Source: Marthasterias glacialis
Taxonomy: Eukaryota > Echinodermata > Asteroidea > Forcipulatida > Asteriidae
Direction of reading: 5' to 3'
DNA length: 64,000 bases
Assembly: GCA_911728455.2 (NCBI GenBank)
Contig: OU452236.1
Location: 10,020,195 to 10,084,194 of the forward strand
Shown here piece by piece: positions 36,833-47,935 of this stretch. Each line of letters opens with the position of its first letter. The stretch's first letter is position 1. The notes beneath the pieces were generated by a model, which was given only the letters and a program-made list of their open reading frames with translations, made no database searches and was not told where the DNA came from. Position numbers and translations under genes: made by a program.

Positions 36833-38311
36833 AGTTAGCTCAGGACCCAGTGTTGTGAGCGTGAAAACTGACTCGAATGATGTCTTGGATTAGGACATTT
36901 TGTTTCATCATGACATGCAGTAGTTTTCCTGATGGCTTGCTATGAGCGCTGCGTGAAGCACTCAAAACAATTATTTTAACCCTTGACCTCAATAATAACG
37001 GTCAATATTTGGTCATTTGGGTCCTATTTTTATTTGCTATCTCCTTTTACTACAATTTGATCGTTTTGACACCAAGATCAATCAAGCACGACATTTAGTT
37101 GCTGCAATACATCTTTCAATTTTTGGAAAGGTCAATGACCTTCAACCCCGCAGTGCAACTTCCCCATTCCCTATTTTACAATATATTTTTTGAATATCTT
37201 GACATGATTACCTAACAATTCAGTTGAAACCAGCATCGTTAAAATTAATTTTCATACAAACTTTAAATTTTGGTAAATAATGTGCAATTTCGGGCAGAAA
37301 TCGCTACCTTTGACCTTTAACCTAATTTTTGGAGGTCAAGATTTAATTCTTAGGATTTAATTTTTTTTTAAATTTCTCCTCCTAGTATAATTCTGAGCAT
37401 TTTGACACCAAGATCACCCATGTGTGACATTTAGTTGCTGCAATACATTTTTCAATTTTTGGAAAGGTCAATGACCTTCAACCCCGCAAAGCGCAACTTC
37501 CCCATTCCCTATTCTACATTACTTTTTTATTTTGAATATCTTGACATGATTACCTACCAATTCAGTTGAAACCAGCGTCTTTAAAATTAGTTTTCTTATA
37601 AACTTTAAATTTTGGTAAATAATGTGCAATTTCGGGCAGAAATCGCTACCTTTGACCTTTGACCTAATTTTTGGAGGTCAAGATTTAATTCTTAGGATTT
37701 AATTTTTTTTTTAATTTCTCCCCCTGTATAATTCTGAGCATTTTGACACAAGATCACCCATGTGTGACATTTAGTTGCTGCAATACATTTTTCAATTTTT
37801 GGAAAGGTCAATGACCTTCAACCCCGCAAAGCGCAACTTCCCCATTCCCTATTCTACATTACTTTTTTATTTTGAATATCTTGACATGATTACCTACCAA
37901 TTCAGTTGAAACCAGCGTCTTTAAAATTAGTTTTCATATAAACTTTAAATTTTTGTAAATAATGTGCAATTTCGGGCAGAAATTGCTACCTTTGACCTTT
38001 GACCTAATTTTTGGAGGTCAAGATTTAATTCTTAGGATTTGATTTTTTTTTTATTTCTCCTCCTAGTATAATTCTGAGCATTTTGACACCAAGATCAACC
38101 ATGTGTGACATTTAGTTGCCAAAATGCAATTTTTACAACTTTTTGAAAAGGTCAATGACCTTTGACCCCCAAAATGCAACTTCCCCATCCCCAATTTCAC
38201 CTTACTTTTTTGGCATATGTTGACACCCAATCCTACCCAAATCAGTTGAAATCAGCTTCTTTAAAATTATTTCGCAGATTGGCCCTAAAATTGGTTAGTT
38301 TTGGGTTATTA

Positions 38312-38440
38312 TCATACTTCAAAACGTATACCTCGGCATGCCTTCCAGGAAAAAATATAATGAGCGCTTTGAGACGCCCATCGGTCGGGTGTCATAAAGC
38401 GCTATTTATTAAGAACTGCGTATTATTATTATTATTAGTT
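38312..38440 (+). repeat. SINE, right fragment with (ATT)n tail
   Basis: Continues the SINE from 34136 after the inserted element: 'cttcaaaacgta...', 'gagcgctttgagacgcccat', 'ataaagcgctatttatt' and the (ATT)n tail at about 38425-38437. It corresponds to 51320-51437 of the intact copy. Confidence 0.8.
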
Positions 38441-38867
38441 ATATCATCAACTGCACCATCCAATAGTGTCATGGACTTGGTTCAGGTTTGAAACATCTGC
38501 TAAAAACACCCCCTAAAAATAATGGTTGTGGTTTAACCTTTTTGCAAGTGGAAATTGAATTTCCATTTTTTCGAACATAAAGACAGTAAAAAATGAGTAT
38601 ATCCATCTCGTTTTCTAATCAATGTTAACAAATATTAACCTTAAATAGTTTAAAGAGTTTGACTGTTTTCCAAAAGTTCAAAGTTCGTTTCGCACAACTT
38701 TTAACATTTACTAAAAAATAGCAACTGATTTCACTTGTTCATCTTGTGAAGAAATAAGCTAAAATTAAGGCCCATGTCACGATAGGCAGTTTTGGAGACC
38801 ACTATCGTTGCATGCAGAAGGATAACAACCGTTTTTTCTGACAGTATAATTACAATCTTCAAGCTAA

Positions 38868-39606
38868 TAGACGGATTGCGCGACACGTGTCACGTGACCT
38901 GTTTGGGGTATTAATGTAAACACACACGACGTCCTCCATAGGAAAGTGCGGGACGGCACACGATGATTGTAGCATTTAGTTTTTTCGATCGAGGCTTTTC
39001 TTGCTCGAAATCTGTGGACAATTCCAGAGTTTGTGCCAGAGACCTTCGAGTGGCTGAATAAAGCCAATAAGGACAGTTCCAGCAAGTCTTGGAATTTGTA
39101 CAAGTAGGCCCTAACGTATGAAAGTGTCCGATGTGTACTAGTGCACGACGGCACGTCAGGCCGGCGACCGCGATCACCACACCTTTGTCAACACAAAAAT
39201 TTCAAAGTCATTTTGAAGCTGAAATCAATCATCCAAGGAAATTGCTTTCCAAAACTGTGTGATTCCTTTGCCTTTTTGAAATTTCGCAAGGCTGGGTATA
39301 AATGCTCACTTTCCAACGTTCATTACCCTTTTTTTAAACAGTGATTTAGGCCTATATTACAAACAAAATAACAGGCTGGTGGCTACATAGTCGGTAGTGA
39401 ATGACTAAAAAAACCTCTTTTAGTAGAACTCTGTTAAATTATGAAACAGAGATGTGATTTAAATTAATGCCACAACCTACTACTTTAAATAAAGGGGCTG
39501 TGTCACAGCATATCTCTTTACACGTATTTTGCCATCAGCTGTATAGATTTATACCGATTAGGAGGTCACGTGACCGCATGTCAACATTGGTCGCGCAATC
39601 GGTCCA
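38868..39606. mobile_element. MITE copy 2, same family as 27524
   Basis: Ends TAGACGGATTGCGCGAC and GTCGCGCAATCGGTCCA, E-box GTCACGTGAC next to both ends, length about 739 bp, same orientation as copy 1. Open frames across it are shared by all copies but carry stops and no known domain. Confidence 0.85.
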
Positions 39607-41029
39607 TTACATGGACATTAATTTTTCCCATGTAACCATGGTTTGTTATGACATCATGTACATGTTCGTTATTAACTTATCTAATGAGCTGTGGTTGTAC
39701 TGGAAAGAACCACTGGTGTAAATACTGGAAGTTTTAAGCAGTTTGGTCTGATCATATTTCCGAGAGAGAGCACCTGTGTCCTGGAAGCTTTCAAACGAGA
39801 GACTAGAACCAAAAACCGATGGATCATAGGTTACACTAAAACAGATAAAAGGGTTGTGACAAACAACCAACTTTACTTGGAAAAAAAACCGTACTCACAT
39901 GACGTCTCGATTGTTATTGTAGAACATTTATTTATTCTGACCCCTGCTAAACACCCTTGTGTGGTGCTTGCCCGCAGGGTGGTCACTTCGAGATTTTATT
40001 GGAAATTTTGAATTTTCACATGAAAATAGGTCCAGGTTTCCAATAATGATAAAGTACACAGGGAGAATGAATGGTATTGAAGGATCATTACAACCAAATG
40101 TTTTACAATTTTAAAATTTGGTTTGGTTTACATTTCTTTCACTTGATATTGTTAAATTTTAAAGTGGCAATACTAGCATAATTGCAAAAGATACTCAATT
40201 TAACTTAACAAACTTAAAAATAATGTATTAAAAAAAATGTTTTAAATTTCATAAAAATTATGTCTTTAAAAATATTATTTTAAACCAATATTTTACAAAG
40301 ATGCTTAGAATTAAACATTCGTTTTGATCTTAAACAATTTAAAAAGTCCTTTGAAAACCTATGGTTATGTTTATTCCACGTTTGAATGCTGTGTAAAAAG
40401 TAAATTGAAATATTTTTTTGTTACTTGTAATTACTAAAAATGAATGCACTATGAATAATGGGCATTTTGTTGGGCTGGTGAGTAAATAAATCATACGTAT
40501 TAAGTACCTTTTATATATATTAGCTTCATGTTTTTCAATCAGTTATCATAGTCTAATAAAGTCACTACTGGTTATTTAGAAGACATCATAATGGCTTTAT
40601 TGATGAATCATAAAGTCACAGATACATCTGTCCCATGTTGAGTACTGTGAAATTGCAGTAGTTTAATGCATGTAAGTTACTGGAGTCACTTTTGGGTTGG
40701 GTTGAGTATTAAGGGTTGAAATCATAGAACAGTGACACAGTCACGATGTAAGACCATGCACTCAAATATGTTTGGCTGACTTGGGTAAGTTTATAAACAA
40801 AAAATACAATTAACAAACAAAAAGTACATGCACATAAAAAATGTGTAAATGCCAAATGTAAGTCGTTTAACATTCAAACAATACTTTTAATGAAACTATG
40901 GCTTTGGTTTAGGATACAAACAGATCACACTCACTTCCAAGTGTAGTTTCAATTGCTATTTCATTGTTGTGATATAAATTATTTTGGTTGCCCGTCAGTG
41001 TTGGAAGCCTTTTGTACTCGGTTGGTTAA
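39607..41029. other. AT-rich non-coding stretch
   Basis: Very AT-rich between 40080 and 40560. A 106-codon plus-strand ORF at 39691-40011 has no recognisable features. No gene assigned. Confidence 0.5.
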
Positions 41030-41325
41030 CCTTGCCAAAATTGGTTCACTTTGCTTCAATTGGTTTACTTTGTCTCAACTTGTTTACTATGCCCTAATTG
41101 GTTTGCTTTGCCTTAACTGGTTTACTTTGCACCAATTGGTTCACTTTGCCTCAATGGGTTTGCTTTGCCTCAACTGGTTTACTTCACCTCAAATAGTTTA
41201 CTTTGCCTCCTTTGGTTTACTTTTTCTCAAATAGTTTACTTTGCCTCATTTGGTGTACTTTGCCTCAACTAGTTTACTTTGCCCGAACTACTTACTTTGC
41301 CTCAAATGGTTTGCTTTGCTTCAAC
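41030..41325. repeat. 18-bp tandem repeat 'ggtttactttgcctcaa'
   Basis: About 16 imperfect copies of an 18-bp unit. As 18 is a multiple of three, a 93-codon Leu/Phe/Trp-rich frame stays open over it; this is a by-product. The array ends exactly where MITE copy 3 begins. Confidence 0.9.
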
Positions 41326-41955
41326 AGACCGACTGCGCGACCTGCGTCACGTGACCTGTTTGGGGTATAAAGTGTAAACAAACACGACGTCCTCCATAGG
41401 AAAGTGCGGTATGGTACATAAACCATATGGTACATTTGTTTATTCGATCGAGGCTTTTTTTTTTCTTGAAATCTGTCAAAATTATTCCAGAGTTTGTACC
41501 AGAGACCTTCAAGTGGCTGAATAAAGCCAGTAAGGACAGTTCCAGCAAGTCTTAGAAATTGTACAAGTAAAGTTGACGCCGGTAGTGCATTTCTAAAACC
41601 CCTCTTTTATTAAAATTCTGTCAAATTATGAAATTATGTGATTCCTTTGCCTATTTAAAATTTCGCAAGACTAGGTATAAATGCTCAAAATAACAGTGCA
41701 TAACTCAAAATAAACCTCTTTTGTAGGAGAATACTGGTAGTTTATGAAACAGTAATGTGATTAATATCAATGTCACATTATACAACTTTAATAAAATGGA
41801 TTAGTAACTAAGTTATTATTACCAAAAGCCGACTTTTGGTGTGACTCTGTCGGTCACGGCATGTATTTGCAAGTAGTTTGCCATCAGATCAGATGACGTA
41901 GTACCCGCTACAGGTCACATGATTACATGTAAACATTGGTCGCACAATCGGTCAA
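41325..41955. mobile_element. MITE copy 3, internally deleted
   Basis: Ends CAGACCGACTGCGCGAC and GTCGCACAATCGGTCAA, about 631 bp. It carries the left marker 'acgacgtcctccatagga' but lacks about 110 bp of the middle relative to copies 1, 2 and 4. Confidence 0.8.
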
Positions 41956-42263
41956 TTGAGCCGTGTCTGAATCAAATGACTTTGGCTACAGCTATGGACA
42001 CTGACCACATTGAACAATGGTGCATTTCAGCAATCCAGTCGTAGCCACTGCCCAAGCCATTAATTCCTACATAGGCTGTCTATAGCTCTCCTAATGTTTA
42101 AACTGAAATACGAGATTCAATCATAAGCAGTTCCTAACCTAACAAATAAAATATATTGACTGTCTGAGTATATAACCATTGGGGCATTGATGAAAAGCAG
42201 GAATGTTCGTTGGTATACTTTGATTAGGCTGATGACATGCTTGTTGAAGATCTGGTAGCTCAA

Positions 42264-43058
42264 TAGACCGATTGCGCGATCCGCGTCACGTGACCCCTGT
42301 TGGGTTAAAAATGTAAACACACACGTAATCCTCCATAGGAAAGAGTGGTACGGTACACGATGATTAATGCATTTAGTTAATTCGATCAAGGCTTTTTTTG
42401 CTCGAAATCTGTGAAAGATATTCCAGAGTTTGTACCAAAGACCTTCAAGTGGCTGAATAAAGTCAGTAAGGACAGTTCCAGCAAGTCTTGAAAATTGTAA
42501 AAGTACCGTATAAATGTGCACGATGTGTACAGCGCGCGACGGAACGTTAGGCCAGACGACCGCGATCACCACACACTTTTCGACACAAAAATTTCAAAGT
42601 TTTGAAGCTGAAATCCTCCAAAGAAATTGCTTTCCAAAACTGTGTGATTCCTTTGCCTATTTGAAATTCTGCAAGGCTAGATATTAATGCTCACTTTTCC
42701 AATGTTGTCTATCCGTTTTAACAGTGATTTAGGCCAACATTACAAACAAAATAACAGACGGGTGGCTACATAATAGTCGTCCAACGCCAGTAGTGCATGG
42801 CTTAAAAAACCTCTTTTCAGAAAAATTCTGTTAAATTATGAAACAGAGATGTGATTTAAATTAATGCCTCACCATACTACTTTAAATAAAGGGTCTGATT
42901 AACTAATTCATCGCTTAACGAAAGTATAATCGCCTGTTTTCGAACTCACTCTGTGTCACGGCCTATCTCTTTACACATATTTTTTCACCAGCTGTATGAC
43001 GTCATACCCAATAGGGGGTCACGTGACCGCATGTAAACATTGTCGCGCAATCGGTCTA
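42264..43058. mobile_element. MITE copy 4, longest copy
   Basis: Ends TAGACCGATTGCGCGAT and GTCGCGCAATCGGTCTA, about 795 bp, same orientation as the others. Its right end lies only 17 bp from a broken linker exon (43075-43150). Confidence 0.85.
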
Positions 43059-43074
43059 TACAGGTGTCACAGTT

Positions 43075-43150
43075 AAAGTTGTCATGGCAGGTGAAGTGAT
43101 AGATTCTTTAACTTAAGCAAATGTACCTGCATTGGTAGTCCCATTGACCT
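43075..43150 (-). pseudogene. Broken second copy of the acidic linker exon
   Basis: After the acceptor 'caatccaatcacag', the translation EVNGTTNAGTFA then a TAA stop matches the start of the linker exon at 44663-44776 (DVNDANSADTFAED), and the end SPAMTT matches its SPALTT. The donor region has been replaced by sequence bordering MITE copy 4. It marks the end of the second FIMAC-plus-linker unit of the tandem duplication. Confidence 0.65.
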
Positions 43151-43887
43151 CTGTGATTGGATTGAAATGCAACTGGCATCACATTGGTAAGTATTAAATG
43201 TACCATGTCTGGTGACAATTTTGACCTTGTGGGAATAAGCAACAGTTGTTTCAATTAACAGTTGTAGAATAATTTAGATATGATCAAATACTTAACAAAG
43301 GGTACCATTCTCCTCATATAACCAATACTGGGAACCCTCTATCATCAGCTGGTAGTATAATATAAAACAATGGTTACTAAAAAATTTCAACTTAGTTGTT
43401 TGTTAATGTGTTTTGTACCATACCATCCTGTGCTACACCTCCCGATACAGGCATTCGTTTTGCCAGGTATTGGGTCCCATGGTTGCAAAAAATATTTTGA
43501 CCAATTTAGCGCATCCTTTTTATACTGGTCAGAAAAGTTTCATTTTGACTTGGTTTTTCAGTGTCACTGTCACATTTAACCTGCCACCATCCAAAACAAG
43601 GATTTTGTAAATTTTTCAATAGGGTAGCCTGCATATAAATCTCATTATTTTGCTGGGAAATGAATTTCCACCTCTAACTCAAAGAAATTACTCTGTATTA
43701 ATGATATAAAATTAATAATTGCAGTGCTAGAGGTCTCAACCTTTCGTAATAAAACTTAACTGGAAGTAAGAGAATGTTGAAAGTAATCCTCAGATATGCT
43801 TGTCTGTTCGGTAGGGTGGGATAACCATATTTATACTTTTAATGGAGTTTTTCATTTTCACAATCCATGGGTAGTTTGAATTCTAAC

Positions 43888-44145
43888 CTTTTCTACATTG
43901 TCCTTGATATTCCACTTTAATGTCTTTTTCAAGCAGACATCCAGCAGCCTTGAGTTGACAGATACTTGTGTAATTGTTTCCATCAGTTCCACAGTAAGAC
44001 CCATCTTCCTCTTCCTCACATTGCCGAGGATTAATACAGCTACATCTCCACTGACCATGGTCAGTTCTAATACATCTCTCCCATATCTCACAGTCACCTC
44101 CACAATCTAATACTGCCTGCTCGGTTGTAGTAAGATCAACCTTTT
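43888..44145 (-). CDS. Exon: FIMAC (factor I/MAC, Kazal-like) domain, copy B
   Basis: A 258-bp phase 1-1 exon with acceptor 'tttgttttcaatctacag' and donor AAAG/GTTAGA. It encodes VLDCGGDCEIWERCIRTDH, then QWRCSCINPRQCEEE, SYCGTDGNNYTSICQLKA and AGCLLEKDI...YQGQC. C-x3-W-x-x-C, C-x-C and the Kazal-type YCGTDG...C-x-L-x-x-x-x-C pattern identify a FIMAC module, otherwise known from complement factor I and the C-terminus of C6 and C7, where it mediates protein contacts. It is the tandem duplicate of the exon at 45628-45885 and differs by 10 residues. The frame is fully open, so it is probably used, either in series with or as an alternative to copy A. Confidence 0.85.
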
Positions 44146-44269
44146 CTGTAGATTGAAAACAAAGTTTTGATTTTATATCCATTGTGTTTCCAACTCTTGC
44201 TTATTTTATGTGTCAAAGATGCACTTATTAACCTCCTATATGTATATGTATCTGTTTTAAAAACAGATT

Positions 44270-44349
44270 TTTGGAAAAACTTCTGGGTTGCTGAAGTAAC
44301 ATTAATCATTTCTGTCGAATGAAAACAACGTTTCGACTTTGAATGCAAT
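44270..44349 (-). pseudogene. Remnant of a third FIMAC exon start
   Basis: The translation HSKSKRCFHSTEMINVTSATQ parallels the intron-exon junction of the two FIMAC exons (DIKSKLCFQSTEKVDLTTAEQ), including an acceptor-like 'ttcattcgacag' at the same place. Similarity is lost after about 35 exon bases, so no FIMAC core is present. Confidence 0.55.
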
Positions 44350-44662
44350 TCTTGTTATTTTATGCACTTACTGACTTCTACATGTAACTGTCTAGATCTA
44401 TTAAACAAAAAAATCAAAAATGATAAGATGCTGATAAACTTCAGGTAATTTTCATGATTTGTTTAATGTTTCTGGTAAAAAATATAATTATACTTTTACA
44501 AATCTTTCAGGGTCAGCCCAAATTATCAACTTCCCCCACCCTGTTGGTTTACATACTTGCCAAGAATTCTGCAGTTGGCAGAATGACAAAAACATCTGCT
44601 GTATTTATCGCCCTCTAAAAAACTCCATATAAAAAAAATAGAAATAAACATTCCATAAATAC

Positions 44663-44776
44663 CATGATTAGTTGTCAAGGCAGGTGAACTGGTAGCTTCA
44701 GTATCCTCTAGACCCTCGAAGTCAGAAAATGAGGAATCTTCAGCAAATGTATCTGCACTATTAGCATCATTGACGT
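44663..44776 (-). CDS. Exon: acidic Ser/Thr-rich linker
   Basis: A 114-bp phase 1-1 exon between the two FIMAC exons, with acceptor 'catattccaatcacag' and donor CATG/GTATTT. It encodes 38 residues without cysteine: DVNDANSADTFAEDSSFSD, then FEGLEDTEATSSPALTTNH. Asp/Glu make up about a quarter, and the end is a Ser/Thr/Pro stretch suited to O-glycosylation. It is probably a flexible spacer between FIMAC-A and FIMAC-B. Evidence is the frame, phase and good splice sites plus a decayed copy at 43075-43150; it has no domain homology, so it is less certain than the other exons. Confidence 0.55.
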
Positions 44777-45156
44777 CTGTGATTGGAATATGATACAACA
44801 GGTATCAAAATATTCAGTATATAAGTACCACGTTTGGTGATAATTTTGACCTCAAAGGACTAAGCCACAATGTTGAATTTGAATTTCATCAAAAACAAGA
44901 TAAAAACCACCAATTGCCAAAGACGATTGGGGTACAGGGAGCTTTCTGTCAGCTGAAGGTATAACGAATAGCATTTATGTATGACAGAAGTGACCATTTT
45001 TTTTTACTCATGAATTGGTATGCAATTTGCTAAGCTGCACATCTGCAGCTGTGTTCTGTGTTCACATTGTGATGATCAGCATAACATGCAAGAAGCATGA
45101 TGGTTCAGTACTCGAGCAGTGTTCAATGCCATACTAAGAGAAAATGGTTGAGACAA

Positions 45157-45552
45157 TAGACCGATTGCGCTCTTCAAGTCACATGGCCTGTAGTGGGTAT
45201 TAATTGAAATGAACACGACGTCCTCTACTGGAAAGTGTGTTATGGTGCACAGATGATTGTTCTAGGCTTTTTTTTCCTCAAAATCTGTGAAAAATATTTC
45301 AGAGTTTGTACCAGATACCTTTGATTGAGCAAGTAAGGACAGTTCCAGTAAGTCTTGGAAATTCTACAAGGAACGTTATGTTCACAATGTGGTGTTACTA
45401 CTTAAACGGCGGAGCATTTGGGCCAGACCACCGCGACACTTTTCAACACAAGAATGTCACAATTTTGAAGCTGAAATCATCCAAACAAAAGGCTTTCTGA
45501 AACTGTGTGATTCCTTTGTCTATTTGAAATTCCGCAAGGCTAGGTATAACTA
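45157..45552. mobile_element. MITE copy 5, right part missing
   Basis: Starts TAGACCGATTGCGCTCT and follows the family to 'ttccgcaaggctaggtataac', then breaks off; the right TIR is absent. It lies between FIMAC-A and the linker exon. Confidence 0.75.
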
Positions 45553-45627
45553 CAAATGGTAGTTAATGTAGTTTTTCTAATAATGTAGTTTTTCATTTTC
45601 ACTAATCCATGGCGTTTGAATTCTAAC

Positions 45628-45885
45628 CTTGTCTACATTGTCCTTGATACTTCTCTTCAATGTCTTTTTCAAGCAGACATCCAGCAGCCTTGAGTTGACA
45701 GATACTTTTGTAATTGTTTCCATCAGTTCCACAATAAGGCCCATCTTCCTCCTCCTCACATTGCCAAGGATTAATACAGCCACATCTCCACTGACCATGG
45801 TCAGTTCTAATACATCTCTGCCATATCTCACAGTCACCTCCACAATCTAATACTGCCTGCTCGGCTGTAGTAAGATCAACCTTTT
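45628..45885 (-). CDS. Exon: FIMAC (factor I/MAC, Kazal-like) domain, copy A
   Basis: A 258-bp phase 1-1 exon, acceptor 'tttgttttcaatctacag', donor CAAG/GTTAGA. It encodes DCGGDCEIWQRCIRTDHGQW, then RCGCINPWQCEEEEDGPYC, GTDGNNYKSICQLKA and AGCLLEKDIEEKYQGQC. The ten cysteines and the WQRCI signature closely follow the FIMAC of complement factor I. In gene order it comes directly after two CCP exons (48837, 48046), so the local layout is Ig-CCP-CCP-FIMAC-linker-FIMAC. The protein is expected in extracellular fluid. A protease or pore-forming domain, which would tell factor I from C6/C7, is not in the window. A follistatin-type Kazal domain is the alternative reading but fits the C-x3-W motif less well. 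Confidence 0.87.
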
Positions 45886-45960
45886 CTGTAGATTGAAAAC
45901 AAAGTTTTGATTTTATATCCATTGTGTTTCCAACTCTTGCTTATTTTATGTGTCAAAGAT

Positions 45961-47089
45961 GCACTTATTACCTCCTATAATTATGTATCTGTCTTTAACC
46001 TAACAAAAAATTGATACGCTTTTGAAAAACTTCAGGGAACTTTTATGATTTGATAATTGTTGTGATTATTTCTGATATAATATTATTTCGTAAAACTATA
46101 CTTTTCAAAATATTAAGGGGTCAGCCTAAGTTGTAAACAGCACTTTTTTACAGAGAGTACTGCTTTTAAAGATTTACAAATTGTTTGTACTTCTCACCAT
46201 TTCTTGTGCATGTCAGTATCAGCAGCATGAATATAACAGTAAATACCCAATGCAACAGCATAATCAATCTCAATGTCTGCTATACATGTATTGTTTTCAG
46301 TAATTCTAATGTATTTTTGTAGCACTTCCTCTGTTTAATCTACTTCTGAAATATCAAAATGTTCATTCCTTATTCCATATAAAGGCGGACACAGTCTCTG
46401 ACTCTCCTATTTGTACTTTTTGTATGACCATTAATAAGAGAATGTTGAAAACTGTGAACGGCTCTTACATCATCTATAACTAATAATCTCCTTCCCCGGC
46501 CCCAAAAAAGTTCATGTATTTTTTTCAAATATGGTACTTATTTTAATTTTAAGTTTGGTTGAAGCGAAACAAATGTATATTCTCCTCTCTTTTTACCCAA
46601 GCAAAATTTGTTCCCCTTTATGTTAAACAGCACAACATGACATTTCTTATAAAAGAAACCAATATTTCTGAAAAGAACTTGAGTCTTTGCAAGACACACA
46701 TGGAACAGGTCCAGAATTTGTGCTGTTCTTACATAAATCTTTAAAGACAGGAAGTTTGAATGCATTTCCTATGAGCTTTTGGCAGTTGAAAGGAGCCAGT
46801 TTGTGTGACGTGGGCGTGGCTTACAGGGGAATTACATCACATTTACCAAAGGATACACAATTTGATTGACATTTAGAGAGGGTGCCCTTCTAAGGAGGTT
46901 ACACTATTTAAAGACAGGATCGACTTGATGGTTGTCATGGTGGTGGAGTGTGTGGTTAAAGACTCTATTTCATTTATTGATAGTGGTGAAATGGAGGTGG
47001 TGTGGGCTGAGTGAAAAAATGTATAATACTAGTAATCTGTTTTTGTGTTGTATACATGTATAGACCCCTAATGCTAATGAGCCAACTAC
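45961..47089. other. Intron sequence without recognised features
   Basis: AT-rich. Short open frames at 46538-46869 on both strands have no splice context or domain. Confidence 0.5.
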
Positions 47090-47935
47090 CTCAATCTTTT
47101 CTAGTAAGAGTGAAAAAAGAAAACAAGGGTAACTATAGACCTATGTCATTCATTTGTATGTCACATAGTTTAAATTATTGAGAAAAAAGTGTAAGTGCAA
47201 CTACTGCACTTTCATAACTTTCATGACATGATCAACGCTGATCACTTTGCTTTTCTCTGGAACCATTCTGCACAATTTTGTTTGCATCGTGTAATTGATG
47301 ACTTTGATGAAGCATTCAACAAGCATGAAATTATGGGTGGTTTGTTTGGGGAAAATGTTCAATGAATAATATAATTATAAAGGCCCTTCTCAAACGACAG
47401 AAAAGAGTAGCCCGAAACATCTCCAATAATTTCAACTACATGAACTCTCATGGCAAATAAGCAATTATCCTGGCAAACCTTAAAACAAAGAATACATTTT
47501 TATGTAGCCTGCCTAATGTATAAATGTGTCCAAGGGCTTGCACTAAGTAGACTATGAAATGTACTTCAATAGGCATAATCCTAATGGGCATGGAATATAC
47601 CAGAAATGCAGACTCTTTTCACATTGTTTTCTCTAAACCTAAAGTCATTTAAGTTTGCTGGTGCAAAAGTTTGGAGCAATATTCTTACTTCAATTTAGAA
47701 CTCTCCCTCTCTTGACAATTTTAAATGTTTATATTATAAGAAACTTTATTTTAAGTAGTTGCCCCTCTATTTTACTTTTCGATATTGTACTGTTTTGCTC
47801 GTCTTGATGCGTTTTGCTATTTTTAGTCCGTTGTATTTGTTGGCCTACAGGATGTTGATTTAAAAACAGCTTTTGCTGATCTTTTTATCCTGTTTAAAGA
47901 TATTGAAATGAATAATAAATAAACTTTCAAAAGTG
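47090..47935 (+). pseudogene. 3' end of a CR1/L2-like LINE
   Basis: Near 47395-47750 the plus strand encodes KRVARNISNNFNYMNSHGK, then SLPNVYKCVQGLALSRL, RNADSF-like remains and KFAGAKVWSNILTSI followed by NSPSLDNFKCLYYKKL. This is the conserved region C-terminal to the reverse transcriptase in CR1/L2/Jockey LINEs (QRRAxRxI..., VYKCLxGLAP, FxGxxLWNSLP, SLxxFKxxLK). Stops break it. A short tail 'gaaatgaataataaataaa' ends the copy. Confidence 0.65.

Larger units (their letters stand above)
34137..38311. mobile_element. 4.2-kb element with long inverted repeats of 341-bp units, inserted in a SINE
   Basis: The left end GTAACCCTAAACTAA and the inverse of the right end, TAATAACCCAAAACTAA, begin long inverted repeats. 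The left arm (34137-34810) has two diverged units and the right arm (36980-38311) about four units of 341 bp, each with 'gaccttt.acc.c' and 'caacttccccat' motifs. TCATA is duplicated on both sides, and removing the element plus one TCATA restores the SINE. The centre (34850-36970) is a minus-strand Penelope-like element. Either a DNA transposon captured it, or the arms are its own terminal repeats. Confidence 0.75.

Noticed and set aside
40953-41234. 93-codon Leu/Phe/Trp-rich ORF resembling a membrane protein
   Set aside because: It is the translation of the 18-bp repeat 'ggtttactttgcctcaa'.
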